Part shown: piece by piece, positions 35,840-47,261 of the stretch
How positions within the stretch are numbered: position 1 is the stretch's first letter
How the letters are laid out: each line of letters opens with the position of its first letter
Assembly: GCA_028551475.1 (NCBI GenBank)
Contig: CM052361.1
Location: 7,881,501 to 7,945,500, forward strand
Source of the DNA: Casuarina equisetifolia
Lineage: Eukaryota; Streptophyta; Magnoliopsida; Fagales; Casuarinaceae
Reading direction: 5' to 3'
DNA length: 64,000 bases
Translations under genes and position numbers: made by a program
Notes under the pieces: model-generated
Databases searched by the model: none
Seen by the model: the letters and a program-made list of their open reading frames with translations, nothing else
What the model was told of the DNA's origin: nothing

Positions 35840-36140
35840 AGAAACAAAGAAAAAAAGGGGGGCACTGTTCGTGAAGGAGTTCTCGCAAAAAAGTCCATCA
35901 TGGTCAGCGACTTAAGTTGAAAAGGAGGAAAAGTCAATAAAAACCAACCATTTGGCTAATTGAAAATTATGAAGCTATAATATTTTGAACAATATTTTCT
36001 AAGGAGTTGTTGGCTATATAAGATCAACTATAACTTAGAGTTTTGCATCTAATCTATGAGCCATTTTGTTATAAGCACTTTGTATATACAAATCCTTTTT
36101 AGTTCAAGCTTTATTTCCTCATTTATCTTTTTCAATTTTC
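35840..36140 (+). mobile_element. LTR-like block with polypurine tract
   Basis: An A/G-only tract (about 35840-35862) is followed by TGTTCGTGAAGG at 35866, as expected for a 3' LTR start. A ctatataag promoter-like motif follows at about 36013. The block would end near 36140. No matching 5' LTR was seen in the window, so it may be a solo or truncated copy. Confidence 0.35.
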
Positions 36141-36945
36141 AAGAGGTATGTGAGTTGTTAGGTGAGATTTCTTAGGAAGACAAAAACTAGGCCAAAATGG
36201 TGTAGTTTTAGGCAACAAATGGATGTTTTACAAAGGGTTCTTCATAAATGAAGTGACATGAGAGATGTTTCTGGTAAAATTATTCCAAAACATAAAATAG
36301 ACGACTCCAAATGATAGAACATACACAATATTAACTCTTGGTTAAGTCCAAAACAAAACACAAATTTGATATATGAACATTAGAAGCGGTGATGAGCAAC
36401 ACTCAACTAGCACAACAACTCTAAGTTGGCCAAATCACACATTCACCAAGCTCTAACAACAATCCAATCTAAAAGTACAATTATTGTCCAAAGAAACAAA
36501 CAAAAATTCTTCAACCCATAGCCTGCACCAATACCATGTTAATAGATTGCAATGAAAATGAATGCATAACAACACTAGCTGAATTCAGTTACATACTCAA
36601 TTAGATATGAAACAATGAAGAAGACAATCAACAAAAATAGGAAAATGTGGATGCTCAAAGGCTTTGCTATTGTCTATTCACACTTTCAGAAAAAATGATG
36701 TGTTATGTACAAGTTATACAAAGGAATCAAGAATTAGTTAATAGACTACATACTAGACTATTTACATCAAATGCCAATTGGCCTAAACCCTTTATGACAC
36801 AATGATTAACAAATAGAAACAATAAGCTAACAATCTCCAACATCAATATCTTTAACACTGGCTAACAAAATTTGGTGGATAAGGAGAGGAAAAGAAATGG
36901 AGTAGATACAACAAAAAAACTACATATTTGAATAAATGAATATCT

Positions 36946-37071
36946 TGTTTATGATGGAGATTGTCTCACATTGCTAAACTATATACTCGAGAAGTTTAAA
37001 TTAAAAAACTTTCATTATCTTTTTAAACTAACTTTTGGGTTGTCTTTAAATATTTTAACATGGTATCAAAG
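36946..37071 (+). mobile_element. short TRIM-like LTR plus primer-binding site
   Basis: A 115-base block begins TG (TGTTTATGATGGAGATTG) and ends CA, and is followed immediately by TGGTATCAAAG. This is one base from the initiator-tRNA-Met primer-binding motif of plant LTR elements. Internal phrases (gtctcacattgc, ttgggttgtctt) are familiar from short terminal-repeat retrotransposons in trees. No second LTR is clear, so it looks like a degraded remnant. Confidence 0.5.
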
Positions 37072-39472
37072 TTTAAGTTTTTTTCTTAAACAATATTCAT
37101 CTTAAGTTTATCCCTTGATGCCCTTATAAGTCTATCATTGGCATTATTGATTGCCAATATTCACCATCATGGTGAGAGTGTGTGTTAATAAGGTAGAGTC
37201 TCTCATATTATCATGGCATGCACCTAAGAGATCATTTAAATTATTTTTTATTTTTAACTCTTGAGCTATTTTTTGAGTTAAGCTTTAAACCTTCGAACTC
37301 TTCCTAACAACCCTATACAGTTAATTGACTTGCAGGCTTGTTAACGAACACAACGTGCTAACCACGACAACTGAGGCCGAGCGGCCACCCAAGGTGTTGT
37401 AGTTTCAAACTCCCCATTTGACTTTTCCTCCCTATCAAATCTACCGAAATTGAAGATTCTACTCTGATGGACATCCCTGGGAACCTAATCCTGCCATCTA
37501 TGGGAATGTTACATACTGTGTGCTTTCCTTACCAATTTGAATACTAATATTCGTGCCAATAAAATATTGGTTTAAGAGTTAGTTAATTAAGTCGTACATC
37601 ACTTACTAACTCCTTGTTGAGTGTGGGGTTCTTTTTTCAACGAAGAGGCCACCTCCCAGGCCATTGTCGTCCACGAAAAACTAATTATGTAATATCATAG
37701 AAGACAAAGTGGACCCCTAGCAAGAAACTGATGTCCGTAAAGGCATTGGGACCCCTTCCCTCCGTCCACCACGAGCAAAACAACGAAAGGAACAAAATAT
37801 ACAAATCTTCATTCTAGTTGTGACGGTACAGGAGTTCGTTTCACTTTAAGTTGCAGGTTCCTTGCAGAATTTGCCAATGCCCTCTAAAGTAAAGCCGCTA
37901 ATCAGTGTAAATGAGCCTCTTGTTTCAGAAGTTGATACGAAGTCTAAATTGTATATCTTTACAGAACAAGTTCGTTTTGTTACATTATCCACTGTTGTTC
38001 TAATTTTGTTCGTGGAGAATGGGAAACTTTTCAACGAAAGAAAAGTAAAATTGTGTGGATAAAACTGATGTAATAAGATTATGTTTTTGTGTAGTATGAT
38101 TGATGAGATGACAAAGCCAGATCTTGAATGTGATCTACCGTAGAGTATTTAAGCATTATTTGTAAGTGAACTAACATCATCACTTGGAACAGCACATTGT
38201 TTAAGATTTTTCGAGAAGAACATAGGATTCTTCTGGTTACATACAGTGCCAGATTACAAACGCTACAAGGCGAGTGTTACAGTATTCTTTGATTCACCAT
38301 CTTCCTTTTGTTCCTTTCTAGGAGGCTTGAAGTTGTTGCTATTTGTGTGCAATATTCCTGAGACGAGGAGTAGAACAGCTTCCTTGGTACTTGTAAGCGC
38401 AGGAGTTCAATATAGTTTTTGTTGAACTATATGTTTCTTGTATTCTTTTGAAGCGAACCCTTTACAAGCTTTCTCTCAACCATACTCCTTAATTATGAAA
38501 AGAATCCAGCCCCAACTATATGATTCAAGACTAAAGCATTATTTTCAGATCTCACATTTTTCTACTTTGAAAATCACGACCAGCTTTATCCTCCTACTTT
38601 GGGATGATTTCTTTCTTCGTCCATTGTGTCTCTCAGGTGCCAATAAACTCTTTCATAATCTGATTCTTTCAGTTTGTGCTGCATAATATAGGTAACAAAA
38701 GCAAAACGTGCTTGGTAATGCTAACTAGGGGAGCTGTGAGCGGAAGTCTTTCTATGGATAGTAACTACACCCTGCAATCATATTTTCCAGAAAGCTAAAA
38801 CCTTAAATTGTCAGGCGGGGCAGGATGTACAGTCCATCCTCGAGCTTAGTATGCTTTCCTTAACTATTTGGTATCATAAAATTTTGCTTTTAGAAGCACT
38901 ATCTCTTAGCTTTCACTTTCCAAGTTGACAAGTTTAGCGATATTTCAGCAAAGAGCACTCATCCAAATGAAATGTTAACAATATTCTAAAAAAATCGTTT
39001 ATGCCAGTGAAACAAAAACTTTAAACGCTGCACAAAAACTCCGTAATTACAAACAAGAAGAATCTGCCTCAAAAGCTGCGACAAGTTGTACAAGCAAGTC
39101 ACAACATTGGGAATTTCTAATGGTGTGTGGAGGCATGTGAATTGCATATGCTACAAGTAATGGAAACAACTTATACAACATCTAGACATCTCTTGCTAAC
39201 TTATAGAGAACCGACGAAAGATACAGAGCTAGGCCAATTTCACCTTAATTCTTTCTAGAACACAAAGTATATCATAACAATCCACAACAGCAGCCGGACT
39301 AGTCTATTTTTATGAAACATAGATGAAGCATATAACTCTAGTAAAACTTATATGGATTCTGTAAATTGGTTTTGTCTTCTGTACTCAAAAGGGCAGATTT
39401 TTACTTTTTGCCTTCTGGGCATTGAGGGGGCGACCATTTATTACTTTGTATTTACTAAGTGGCTTATGTGGT

Positions 39473-39948
39473 CTAGACGGCACAAGAGACGCAGTCACAC
39501 TTCTTGGGTACAAAAGCACAGACTCCATAAGGCTTGTTGGGAAGCTGGCAATCGATTCCAAAGCAGCAAGGCATGGTGGTGCAGGTGGTAGAGGAGCCAG
39601 CAGCGCAGCACTTGCATGACAAACAAAGCTGGAAGGGTGCTAACCTCCGTCGTGCATCAAGAGAAAAAGCTTCGACCACCTGGTACTCGGTTAGACCCAC
39701 TGGCTGTAGTGTCTGTGTTGGTTGCTCGATTGGCATCTGCTCCGCGAGGGATCCTGCAGGGATGTAATTTAACCGACTTTGACTCCGTACATGACAAGAA
39801 AGTACTCAAGTCAGGAGATTCAGAAAGCAGCCTTGCCGGCGCATCAGGACGCGAACGCAAACTTACCCCGGGTGAGGACGAACTGAACGAGGAAGAATAG
39901 TAGTAACGGTAACAACTTTACGACGTTATGGGCTGTGAAACTATCCAT
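39473..39948 (-). CDS. secreted 12-cysteine protein, copy C
   Basis: Two exons on the minus strand: 39948-39867 and 39753-39473; 120 residues, phase 1 junction. Signal peptide MDSFTAHNVVKLLPLLLFFL, then a Gln/Glu-rich linker, DARRRLAPF, and the same 12-cysteine spacing as copies A and B, ending SCAV. The gene lies 0.8 kb downstream of the PBL8-type kinase stop codon, on the same strand. From memory, the Arabidopsis order At5g01010 (GOLD), At5g01015 (small protein), At5g01020 (PBL8) is the same, so this is the likely orthologous copy. Secreted and probably disulphide-bonded; the role is unknown. A GA repeat lies 50-85 bases upstream of the start codon instead of the TATA box seen in A and B. 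Confidence 0.82.
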
Positions 39949-39993
39949 CGCTTCATAGACAAGTAAACATGCACACACTCGCATCCCCCGCTC

Positions 39994-40035
<42 letters not shown>

Positions 40036-40757
40036 GTACTTGAAAAGATTTAGATTTTTGTGGAGGAAAGCAGTGGAGAAGGCAGTTGTTCGCAGATTAG
40101 GGCAACGACCCTGGATAAGGGAGTCGACTACCAGTCGACCACGCAACTTTATCTGGGGCACTTCTTTTTCCAATGCGGATGGACCCCGGTCAAAGAGAAA
40201 ATACCCCTCAAGTACATCAAATTTTCGGGATAGCTCCACTCAAACCGAGCCCTTATTGTTGTGGAAAGCTCATTATCCAGTAATAAAGACAGAGATAAGA
40301 ACAATACTTTCGAAGATTATGAGGACGGGGCAGAGACTTATTGCCATCTACATCGAGAATCTGTATTAGTGTTCGCATGGTGCAATAGCTTTACACATGG
40401 CAATTTCGATGTGGTAAGCGAAGACAACCAGAAGATTGATGACAGCATATAGTGATCTTGATGGCGATGCAGACAGGACCTAGGCTTTTGGTAACCCCCC
40501 CTCGCAAATCTGTGATTATTGTTTGTTCGATGTTAAAATAGCTTTTCACGAGGCAAATTCTCATTTGGTAAGCAAATAGAACGGGAATATTGCTACAAGC
40601 AACAAGCCGGAGAAAAATCATCGACTAAAGCTTGGGATCACCAGGATAACATGTACATGTGATACATCGAAGTAAAGAAAGAGAATCTTGTCATGTCAGG
40701 TGGGGCTGAGGGGAGAAAAAGCACAAACAAGTATACAGAAAAATGGTGAGATTCCTC
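39949..40757. other. spacer between kinase 3' end and cysteine-rich copy C
   Basis: About 0.8 kb holding the 3' UTR of the kinase and the promoter of copy C. No further gene is supported. Confidence 0.55.
39996..40033. repeat. (GA)n microsatellite upstream of copy C
   Basis: About 19 GA units in the promoter or leader of copy C. Not present upstream of copies A and B. Confidence 0.9.
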
Positions 40758-43700
40758 TCACCTAACCCTGCATGCCGCAGGGCCGCCAGGGGAGCAGTTT
40801 GGGCTGGCAGATCGACAACTGGCTCTTGGGACAACGTTATTGGCAAACGTGTGATGCGGTCGGTAATTTGGGATTCCAGCTAGGGCAAATGGACCGCCAC
40901 GAGCAGTTGATGATGATGAGACTCCATTCGTGCCGTCGGTACAACTTTGTAGAGGTTCCAACGTTTCGACTACATCACTCATTAAGGGCCTTGCTTTGGG
41001 ATTCTGGCTCAAACAATAGTACGCCAAGCTGCAGGCTTTCTGTGCTGCTCTTCCCGAGTACTGATTCTCCAATCTAGGGTCAATTATTTGCAGCAACTTC
41101 CTCTTGTCGTTCAGTTTTGGCCGAGCCCAATCTACCAAATTCTGCTCCTTGCCTGGTCTTGTTTTATCAACAGACTTTCTTCCAGTCAAAAGCTCCAGAA
41201 GAACAACTCCGAAGCTGTACACATCACTCCTGGCAGTCAGGTGCCCTGCTTATTCATATACAACAAGCACGCATAAATTGGTACTCCTGAAGTCATCCAC
41301 AAAGTATAAATTCATCATTCACTCAGACCAAATAAAGTTGTCTTTAACAAGTATGTGAAATGGTTTGACAAAATTGTAAGTAGGACAAAGAAAACAGTAC
41401 AATCAGTGCAACAGATTTCCACATTTGCAAGCCTGTAAAGTAGTCAGGGTCTCCCTCCAACCTCCCCCTTTCAGGAGAGAAAAAGATACTCCTCACTTCG
41501 GTTCCTTATTTACAGCTGGCATGTTATCATCAGAGCATTTCAAGAATGATCAACAAACATTGAAATTGCCCAATCAAGTAAAATTGATGCTCTCAACTTC
41601 CACTGACGGTAAAACTCAAACACCTTGTTTAAGACCCACAGGTTCAATCCACCAATTACTGCGAACCTCAGAATCATGTGTTCGGCTAATATTCATGTGC
41701 AAATAATTCATTATACCAACAGAACAAAGACAAATTTTGTTAAGAATATGGTAGAAGAACATTCACATAGTCTTAGTACCAGGATGGCACCTATAACCCA
41801 CCAAAATCCAAATCCTTGCTATCAGTTAGCGTTTAGAGCTGGTGCAGCATAATTACATGCCCAAATCCTAAATGAACTTGATAACTATTATAAATGTAGC
41901 ATTTTCCAAAACCGGCAAACAAATTGTTTCTGCAACACCAAGATGGTGCAACTAGCAGCGACATACTCATCCCCTTCGCATTCACCAAACAATTCAATAA
42001 CCATTTACTTGACAATTAAAGACACCAAATTGTCTTGACATCAATGCCCCATAATGAAAACCTCAATGATTTTCTCTGGGCAGCTGCCAGGAATCCCTAA
42101 AAGTCCAAATTTCCAAACCAAATCCATTTGGCTACAGGACTTCATATTCCCACGGAGGAACCACTTACAAGACAAAGTCCAAATTCATTTCCTGTTAATT
42201 AATCATTAATGATAAGAAGGTTTTCTATCTTCCCATTGTCATTGTAGTCGCTAACAAATCAATCCATTTTTAGACATAGGGAAACCGTACCTGTCATCAC
42301 ATACTCGGGAGCAGCATAACCATAGGTACCCATCACTCGAGTTGACACATGGGTCTCATCACCTTGTGGTCCAGCTTTAGCAAGCCCAAAATCAGAAAGC
42401 TTTGCAGTATAATCCTGCAGACTCATAGGCAACCAGCAAGATGAATAAAAGCAAGACATCTCCTACCAAGAAGGAAAGTCATAAAAGATCTCAAAAACAT
42501 CGGATCAGAGAGGGCCTGGGGGTTAGGAAGAGGCACCACTTACGGAATCCAATAGTATATTAGAGGTTTTGAAGTCTCTATAGATAACAGGTCTTTCAGC
42601 ATTATGAAGAAAAGCAAGGCCTTTGGCAGCTCCAAGAGCAATCATCATTCTTGTGGCCCACGATAATGGAACAGCCGCCTCTGAGAGTCCCCAGAAAAGT
42701 CATATCAACTTGAGTAAACACAAAAACATTTCCAAACAAAGTTGAACGCCATATTTTAAATGAACTTAGAAAAATATTCAACAAATTTTGATTAGCACTG
42801 CCTTTCCCCTAACCAATCATATTTTTTTTTTCCTTTGGTCCCCAAATAAATCATCAAAAGCAAAGAAACAGATTGCTTACTTCCACAAATCACTAAGTTA
42901 TACAATCTCATTAAAGAGTGTCTCATGTTTCTTATGAACCAGACCAGGCAGATTTAACACAACAAACAAACCATTTGCACAAACAATATAAATTTTTGGT
43001 CACCAGACATCAGCAAGTGTCACCAAAAGATTATCAGAAGTGCACAGAATACTAGTTGCCTTACCTTCTGCTATTTGATCCATTTCTTAAAATCTTTCTA
43101 TGAGATCCTATGAGTTTGGTTTTTCTGCTCTCTTAAACTATTTGTCGCTCTATTTCAGAAAGATTAAGCAGAAAACTAGGATAACTTTCCGGTGGTCACC
43201 AAACTTTTGCACAATTTTCAATAAGATGTAGCATCCAAAAGTTGCTAAATCCCATTACATGGGAAGTGACATTCAAATAGCAAATATCTAACACCCTTCA
43301 CAGGGGAATCACGATAGTTAACAAGATGCACTATCAAACAAGTAAAACACAGAGATGATGGTTCAGTTCAGCATCATCTTTAAAAATGTTGAGGGCCTTG
43401 GTTTGGTTATCTAGAGAAGAGATTGAACAGTGGAAGTTGTACCAATCCCTTAAGTCATGCATCTGCTCCCTGCCTTTTGGAGAACATCATGCTCATCTTT
43501 GAGGAAAGCCACTTGTAAACTACTTAATTACGTCTCAAGGAGTCCTTGAATTGTACCAAATATGGAGATTTTGGCAGAAGCACCCAGAACAGAATTGGAC
43601 TATTTTGATCAAATACTTGAATTTCCCCAAGTTGTAATTGGCTTAGAGAACTCAAAAACCCACCTTTCACACATATTGAATGAATTTCCCCAAGTGACGG

Positions 43701-45982
43701 TTGAAATATGAGCCCATAAAAATCATATAAGCCTATCCGCTTTAGGAAAGAGAATCTTTCTGGAAGTTAATAATTTTGAGCCATTAATATATTTCAACCA
43801 GTGAATTATATTTGGCTCTGATTCTCACTCAAGTGAGATTCTAAATATCCCTTTTTTTTTTTTTTCTATTTTGGACAAACACAAAATCCAACACAAGGCA
43901 TCATCTTTTGACTTCCTTGTTTTACTTTAATTGGTTATGCTATATCTTGTGCATTTCATCAAAGTGCCTATCTTTTTTTTTTTTCTTTTGGCAACCTTGA
44001 ACTCATTTAACCTGAAGAGATAAAAGAGGAAGGGATGCCAGACGCCCTAATAAATCAATAAAGAGCTCCATTAAAACATTTTATGAAAGCTGGAATGGGC
44101 CAAAAATTGGCCCAATCCAATATCTTCCTGGACCGACAGCCAAAAACGAAGTTTTTACCATCTCGCTTGGTTTAATTGAAACTGGGAAAGGCTATATTCC
44201 ATCAGCAAAGCCCAGCTCTTAGGGAAAGAGAAATGGCTGAGTGACAACTTATTATCAAACCCCATAAACACCACTTGGTTTTCAAAAACTGATTCTAGAC
44301 TAAGATTCCTTTTAAAAGAACAAGAAGAATAATAATAGTGACTAAACACTATTATAACCCCTCCTAATGATCACAAGAATAACATTCTGCCCAGAAAAAA
44401 TACGAATGTTCTTAAAAAAGATTCTATTCTTATTTCATTAACAGAAAAAAAACAACAACTATTCTCCTCTCCAAAAGATATATGAGTTCATCCCTTTGAA
44501 ACTCGGGATAGACTTCTTTGGAACACTAGTCATGCTGATCCAAATGGTTCACAGCCAATAGATGATGACACAGCAGATTTTCACCACCCAAGTCATCCCA
44601 AATAACCTTAAAGATTTCATCAGAGCAAAAAGAAAGGATTGAACAACTGAAATCTCATTCAACAGTTCAATGATCTTAAACTCTCAGAGGACAAATATCG
44701 TGTTCATCAAGAGCGGGTGTACGTCAGGTTCAGTGCACGGAAGCAAGCAATATCATAGCTATATTGACAATGCTGTCATAAACAAGTAGCTAGCACCCCT
44801 GAATTTGACATCCTGAGAGGTCTAGAAGAGCCCTAAAGAAAGAAAAATGAAGCACAACAAAAGTAGAAATCCTGGTTCTTGTAGCAACAGTTTTTTTCAA
44901 GTTATCAAAATGTAACAGCTAGCTCTGATTTTCTGAACTGCGAAATCGTTAAAGAAATAAATAGTACTTCGGAAAATAGAAAAAAGAAAATAGATGTATT
45001 AAAAATAATAATAATGAGATGATGTCCATACTTCGAAAGAGGTGATTCTCAAGGCTGCCGCGGAACATGAATTCGTAAACGAGTAACCTGTGGTCATCCT
45101 CGCAACAATATCCAATCAACTTAACCAGATTTGGATGCCTCAGCTGGCCGAGAGTGTTAACTTCGGTCTGTTGTATATCGTACAGAGAAGACACGTAAAT
45201 AGCTAAAGAATAGGAAACGGATGAAGAAAAGAAATATGCAGGAGGGGTTACAAGAATTAAAGGAAAAAAGGAGTCCAAATGGGAGGACTAATAGAGAGAG
45301 ACATTACAAGCCATTCTCGGTGTCCCTGAAGGCCCTCCTTGTTGAGAACCTTAACGGCAACAGGGAGGGATTTGAGACCCACTCTAACATTCTCATCAAT
45401 GTAACCCTTGTAGACGGTGCCGAAACCGCCTTCTCCAAGAATATAATCAGAGCGGAAGCTCTTAGTGATTGTCTCGAGCTCGTACAATGTGAAGGCAATC
45501 ACGTGAGTGTAGAGGACGGCATTCTTTCTGGAGTCCTCAAAGTTGCGAGGGGTTGAAGGATCACTCAGATCTGACACAGACCGATTGTGCTTCTTGTCCT
45601 TGTCGGCGGGAGTGGAGGTGTTGGCATTTTTAGCTAACATATGGAGCTGTTGAACTGCTTAAGTTTAAAGACCAAAAGAAAGGTTAACGGTTCGGTCAAT
45701 CGAAACTCTCATTTGGAATGTCCTTGATTTGAATAACTTTTGACTTGCATTGGACAATTCACACAGGAAGAGCTATGAAGGAGACAGAAAAATTTATCAT
45801 GAGAGAGATACAAGGGAAAAGCAAATCCCTAGATCTAAAGTCAAGAGGGGCGCAGGACAAATTGAGAGTAAAACCAGTAATTGGAAGAAAAAACAAGGGA
45901 AACGGAGAACGAAAGAAGCAGAAAAGCAACCTTGAGCGTGAGAAACGACAGCAGATTCCTCTCGAGTGCCGCAGTTACCCAT
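40758..45982 (-). CDS. PBL8: receptor-like cytoplasmic kinase VII, PBL8-type
   Basis: Six exons on the minus strand: 45982-45931, 45654-45308, 45167-45032, 42680-42544, 42414-42291, 41245-40758; 427 residues, all phases close. MGNC at the N-terminus should be myristoylated on G2 and palmitoylated on C4, placing it at the plasma membrane. RLCK-VII kinases relay signals from immune and other receptor kinases. Kinase motifs: glycine loop GEGGFG at 91-96, ATP lysine K119 in VAVKVL, alpha-C glutamate E135, YRDFK with catalytic D214, DFG at 232-234, activation-loop [15 protein letters not shown] at 259-261, and the family-typical [20 protein letters not shown]. All catalytic residues are present, so it should be active. 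The C-terminal tail (about 340-427) is Ser/Pro-rich and less conserved. The 2.35-kb third intron holds nothing recognised. The symbol rests on recalled similarity to At5g01020; another PBL subgroup is possible. Confidence 0.92.
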
Positions 45983-47261
45983 CCTCTTTGAGCTGTATGA
46001 TGTGATTGCGATACAGCTGCAGCTGCTGCTGACCTATTATCACTGATGCTACCACAAATGGCAGTGGCAGTGGCAGTGGCAGTTACAGCTAGACTATGGC
46101 AGCGGACCCGGTCGCTGGTTGCAGATGCAGAGTAATAAGCGCTGGAAATAGAAGTGTTTGCTGTCCTGATGAACCAGACCCAGATTTTCATAATTCAATG
46201 TCCTTTCCTCCTCCCCCCCTATTTTTCCCAGGCAAATGGCTATTTCTATAATAATCTCTCTCTCTCCTCTCTCTGTGTACCATGACTTTTAATGAAATCC
46301 ACAACATTAGCAACCAACGTACTTAAAGTATGATGGTAATAAAGTAAAGACCCCAACTAAGTAAATAAATTTCCTTTTCAAATCCCAAAATTCAGCCCCC
46401 TATCTCCCTCGTACATCGCAATCTCATTCCCTGCTCCATCTCCATCACTACACAGCAACAACCTCTGCTACGGAAACGCCTCGGCAGTCCTCCCTCTATT
46501 TATGCCATTTTTACGTCCTCCATCGACTTCTTGTTCCATCCGGCGAGGTTGAAACGTACCTGATCATTAACTATTGTTTCTTCTTTTTTTTTTTTTCAAT
46601 GTTGGTCATTAAGTGAAGCCGCCACAGCTAGTTCCTTACATTCACTACCGATTGTGGAGAAGATGAAAGCAAAATTCAACGGTTGCAGTGATTAAATATG
46701 GAATCTAATAACAAACTGTACATATAACAAACTGCAGAGTTAGTTATACGTACTCATCTGCAAAAACGGGCCGAACTAGTGGGTGAAGGCCCTGTTAAAT
46801 GGGGCGGCGGGTGGTCTCCATCTTCCCTCCGAGGGGACGGGGTGAGAACTGTATTATTTTTGCTCGAAAATGAGGATTGTCAATTATGCATGATTATGGA
46901 CTTCTGATTGGACATCAGATTCTTTGCTATTTTTCTAAGAAACAAAGAAAATAATCTGATTTCTACCAGCTCAGTGGGATTTGGTAGGCCCATTAACGAA
47001 TCTGATTAAAAAAAAAAAAAAGCGAACTGGGTTAATTCACTGATTGAACAGCGGCCGCTGTGGAAGTAATGGATCGGCTGCTAGGCCCAAGCTTGAGGAA
47101 GAGGCTCAGCAGAAGCCTTTCAATGCTTCGATTCCGACCCAAGAAGCGGAAAAGAAAACCGAAGGACGACGACGACGGTGTTCTCCTTTCTGTTCCCCCT
47201 CGAATTGTCGATAAATCACCTTATCCACTTAACAAGCTCGGTACCAGAAGTGAATCTAGCA
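45983..47261. other. shared promoter region of divergent kinase and RPL17 genes
   Basis: The kinase (-) and RPL17 (+) start 1.28 kb apart and point away from each other. Contains a ctctctcc run near 46254-46275 and a GGCAGT hexamer array. Long open frames overlap both start codons (see findings). Confidence 0.55.
46060..46083. repeat. (GGCAGT)4 array in the kinase leader
   Basis: Four exact hexamer copies, about 80-100 bases upstream of the kinase start codon on the antisense strand. Confidence 0.85.

Larger units (their letters stand above)
34606..37514. other. repeat-rich intergenic with retroelement debris
   Basis: No gene. The stretch carries a tandem duplication near 34742-35015, a possible copia gag remnant, an LTR-like block at 35866-36140 and a TRIM-like LTR at 36946. 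They are listed separately. Confidence 0.5.
37515..41275 (+). repeat. segmental duplication, copy C (probable source)
   Basis: Matches copy A (27440-31470). It contains cysteine-rich copy C and the complete last exon of the live kinase, so it is the probable ancestral locus. Confidence 0.8.

Noticed and set aside
41300..45000. Search for genes within the kinase introns
   Set aside because: Only short frames with stops; nothing supports a nested gene.
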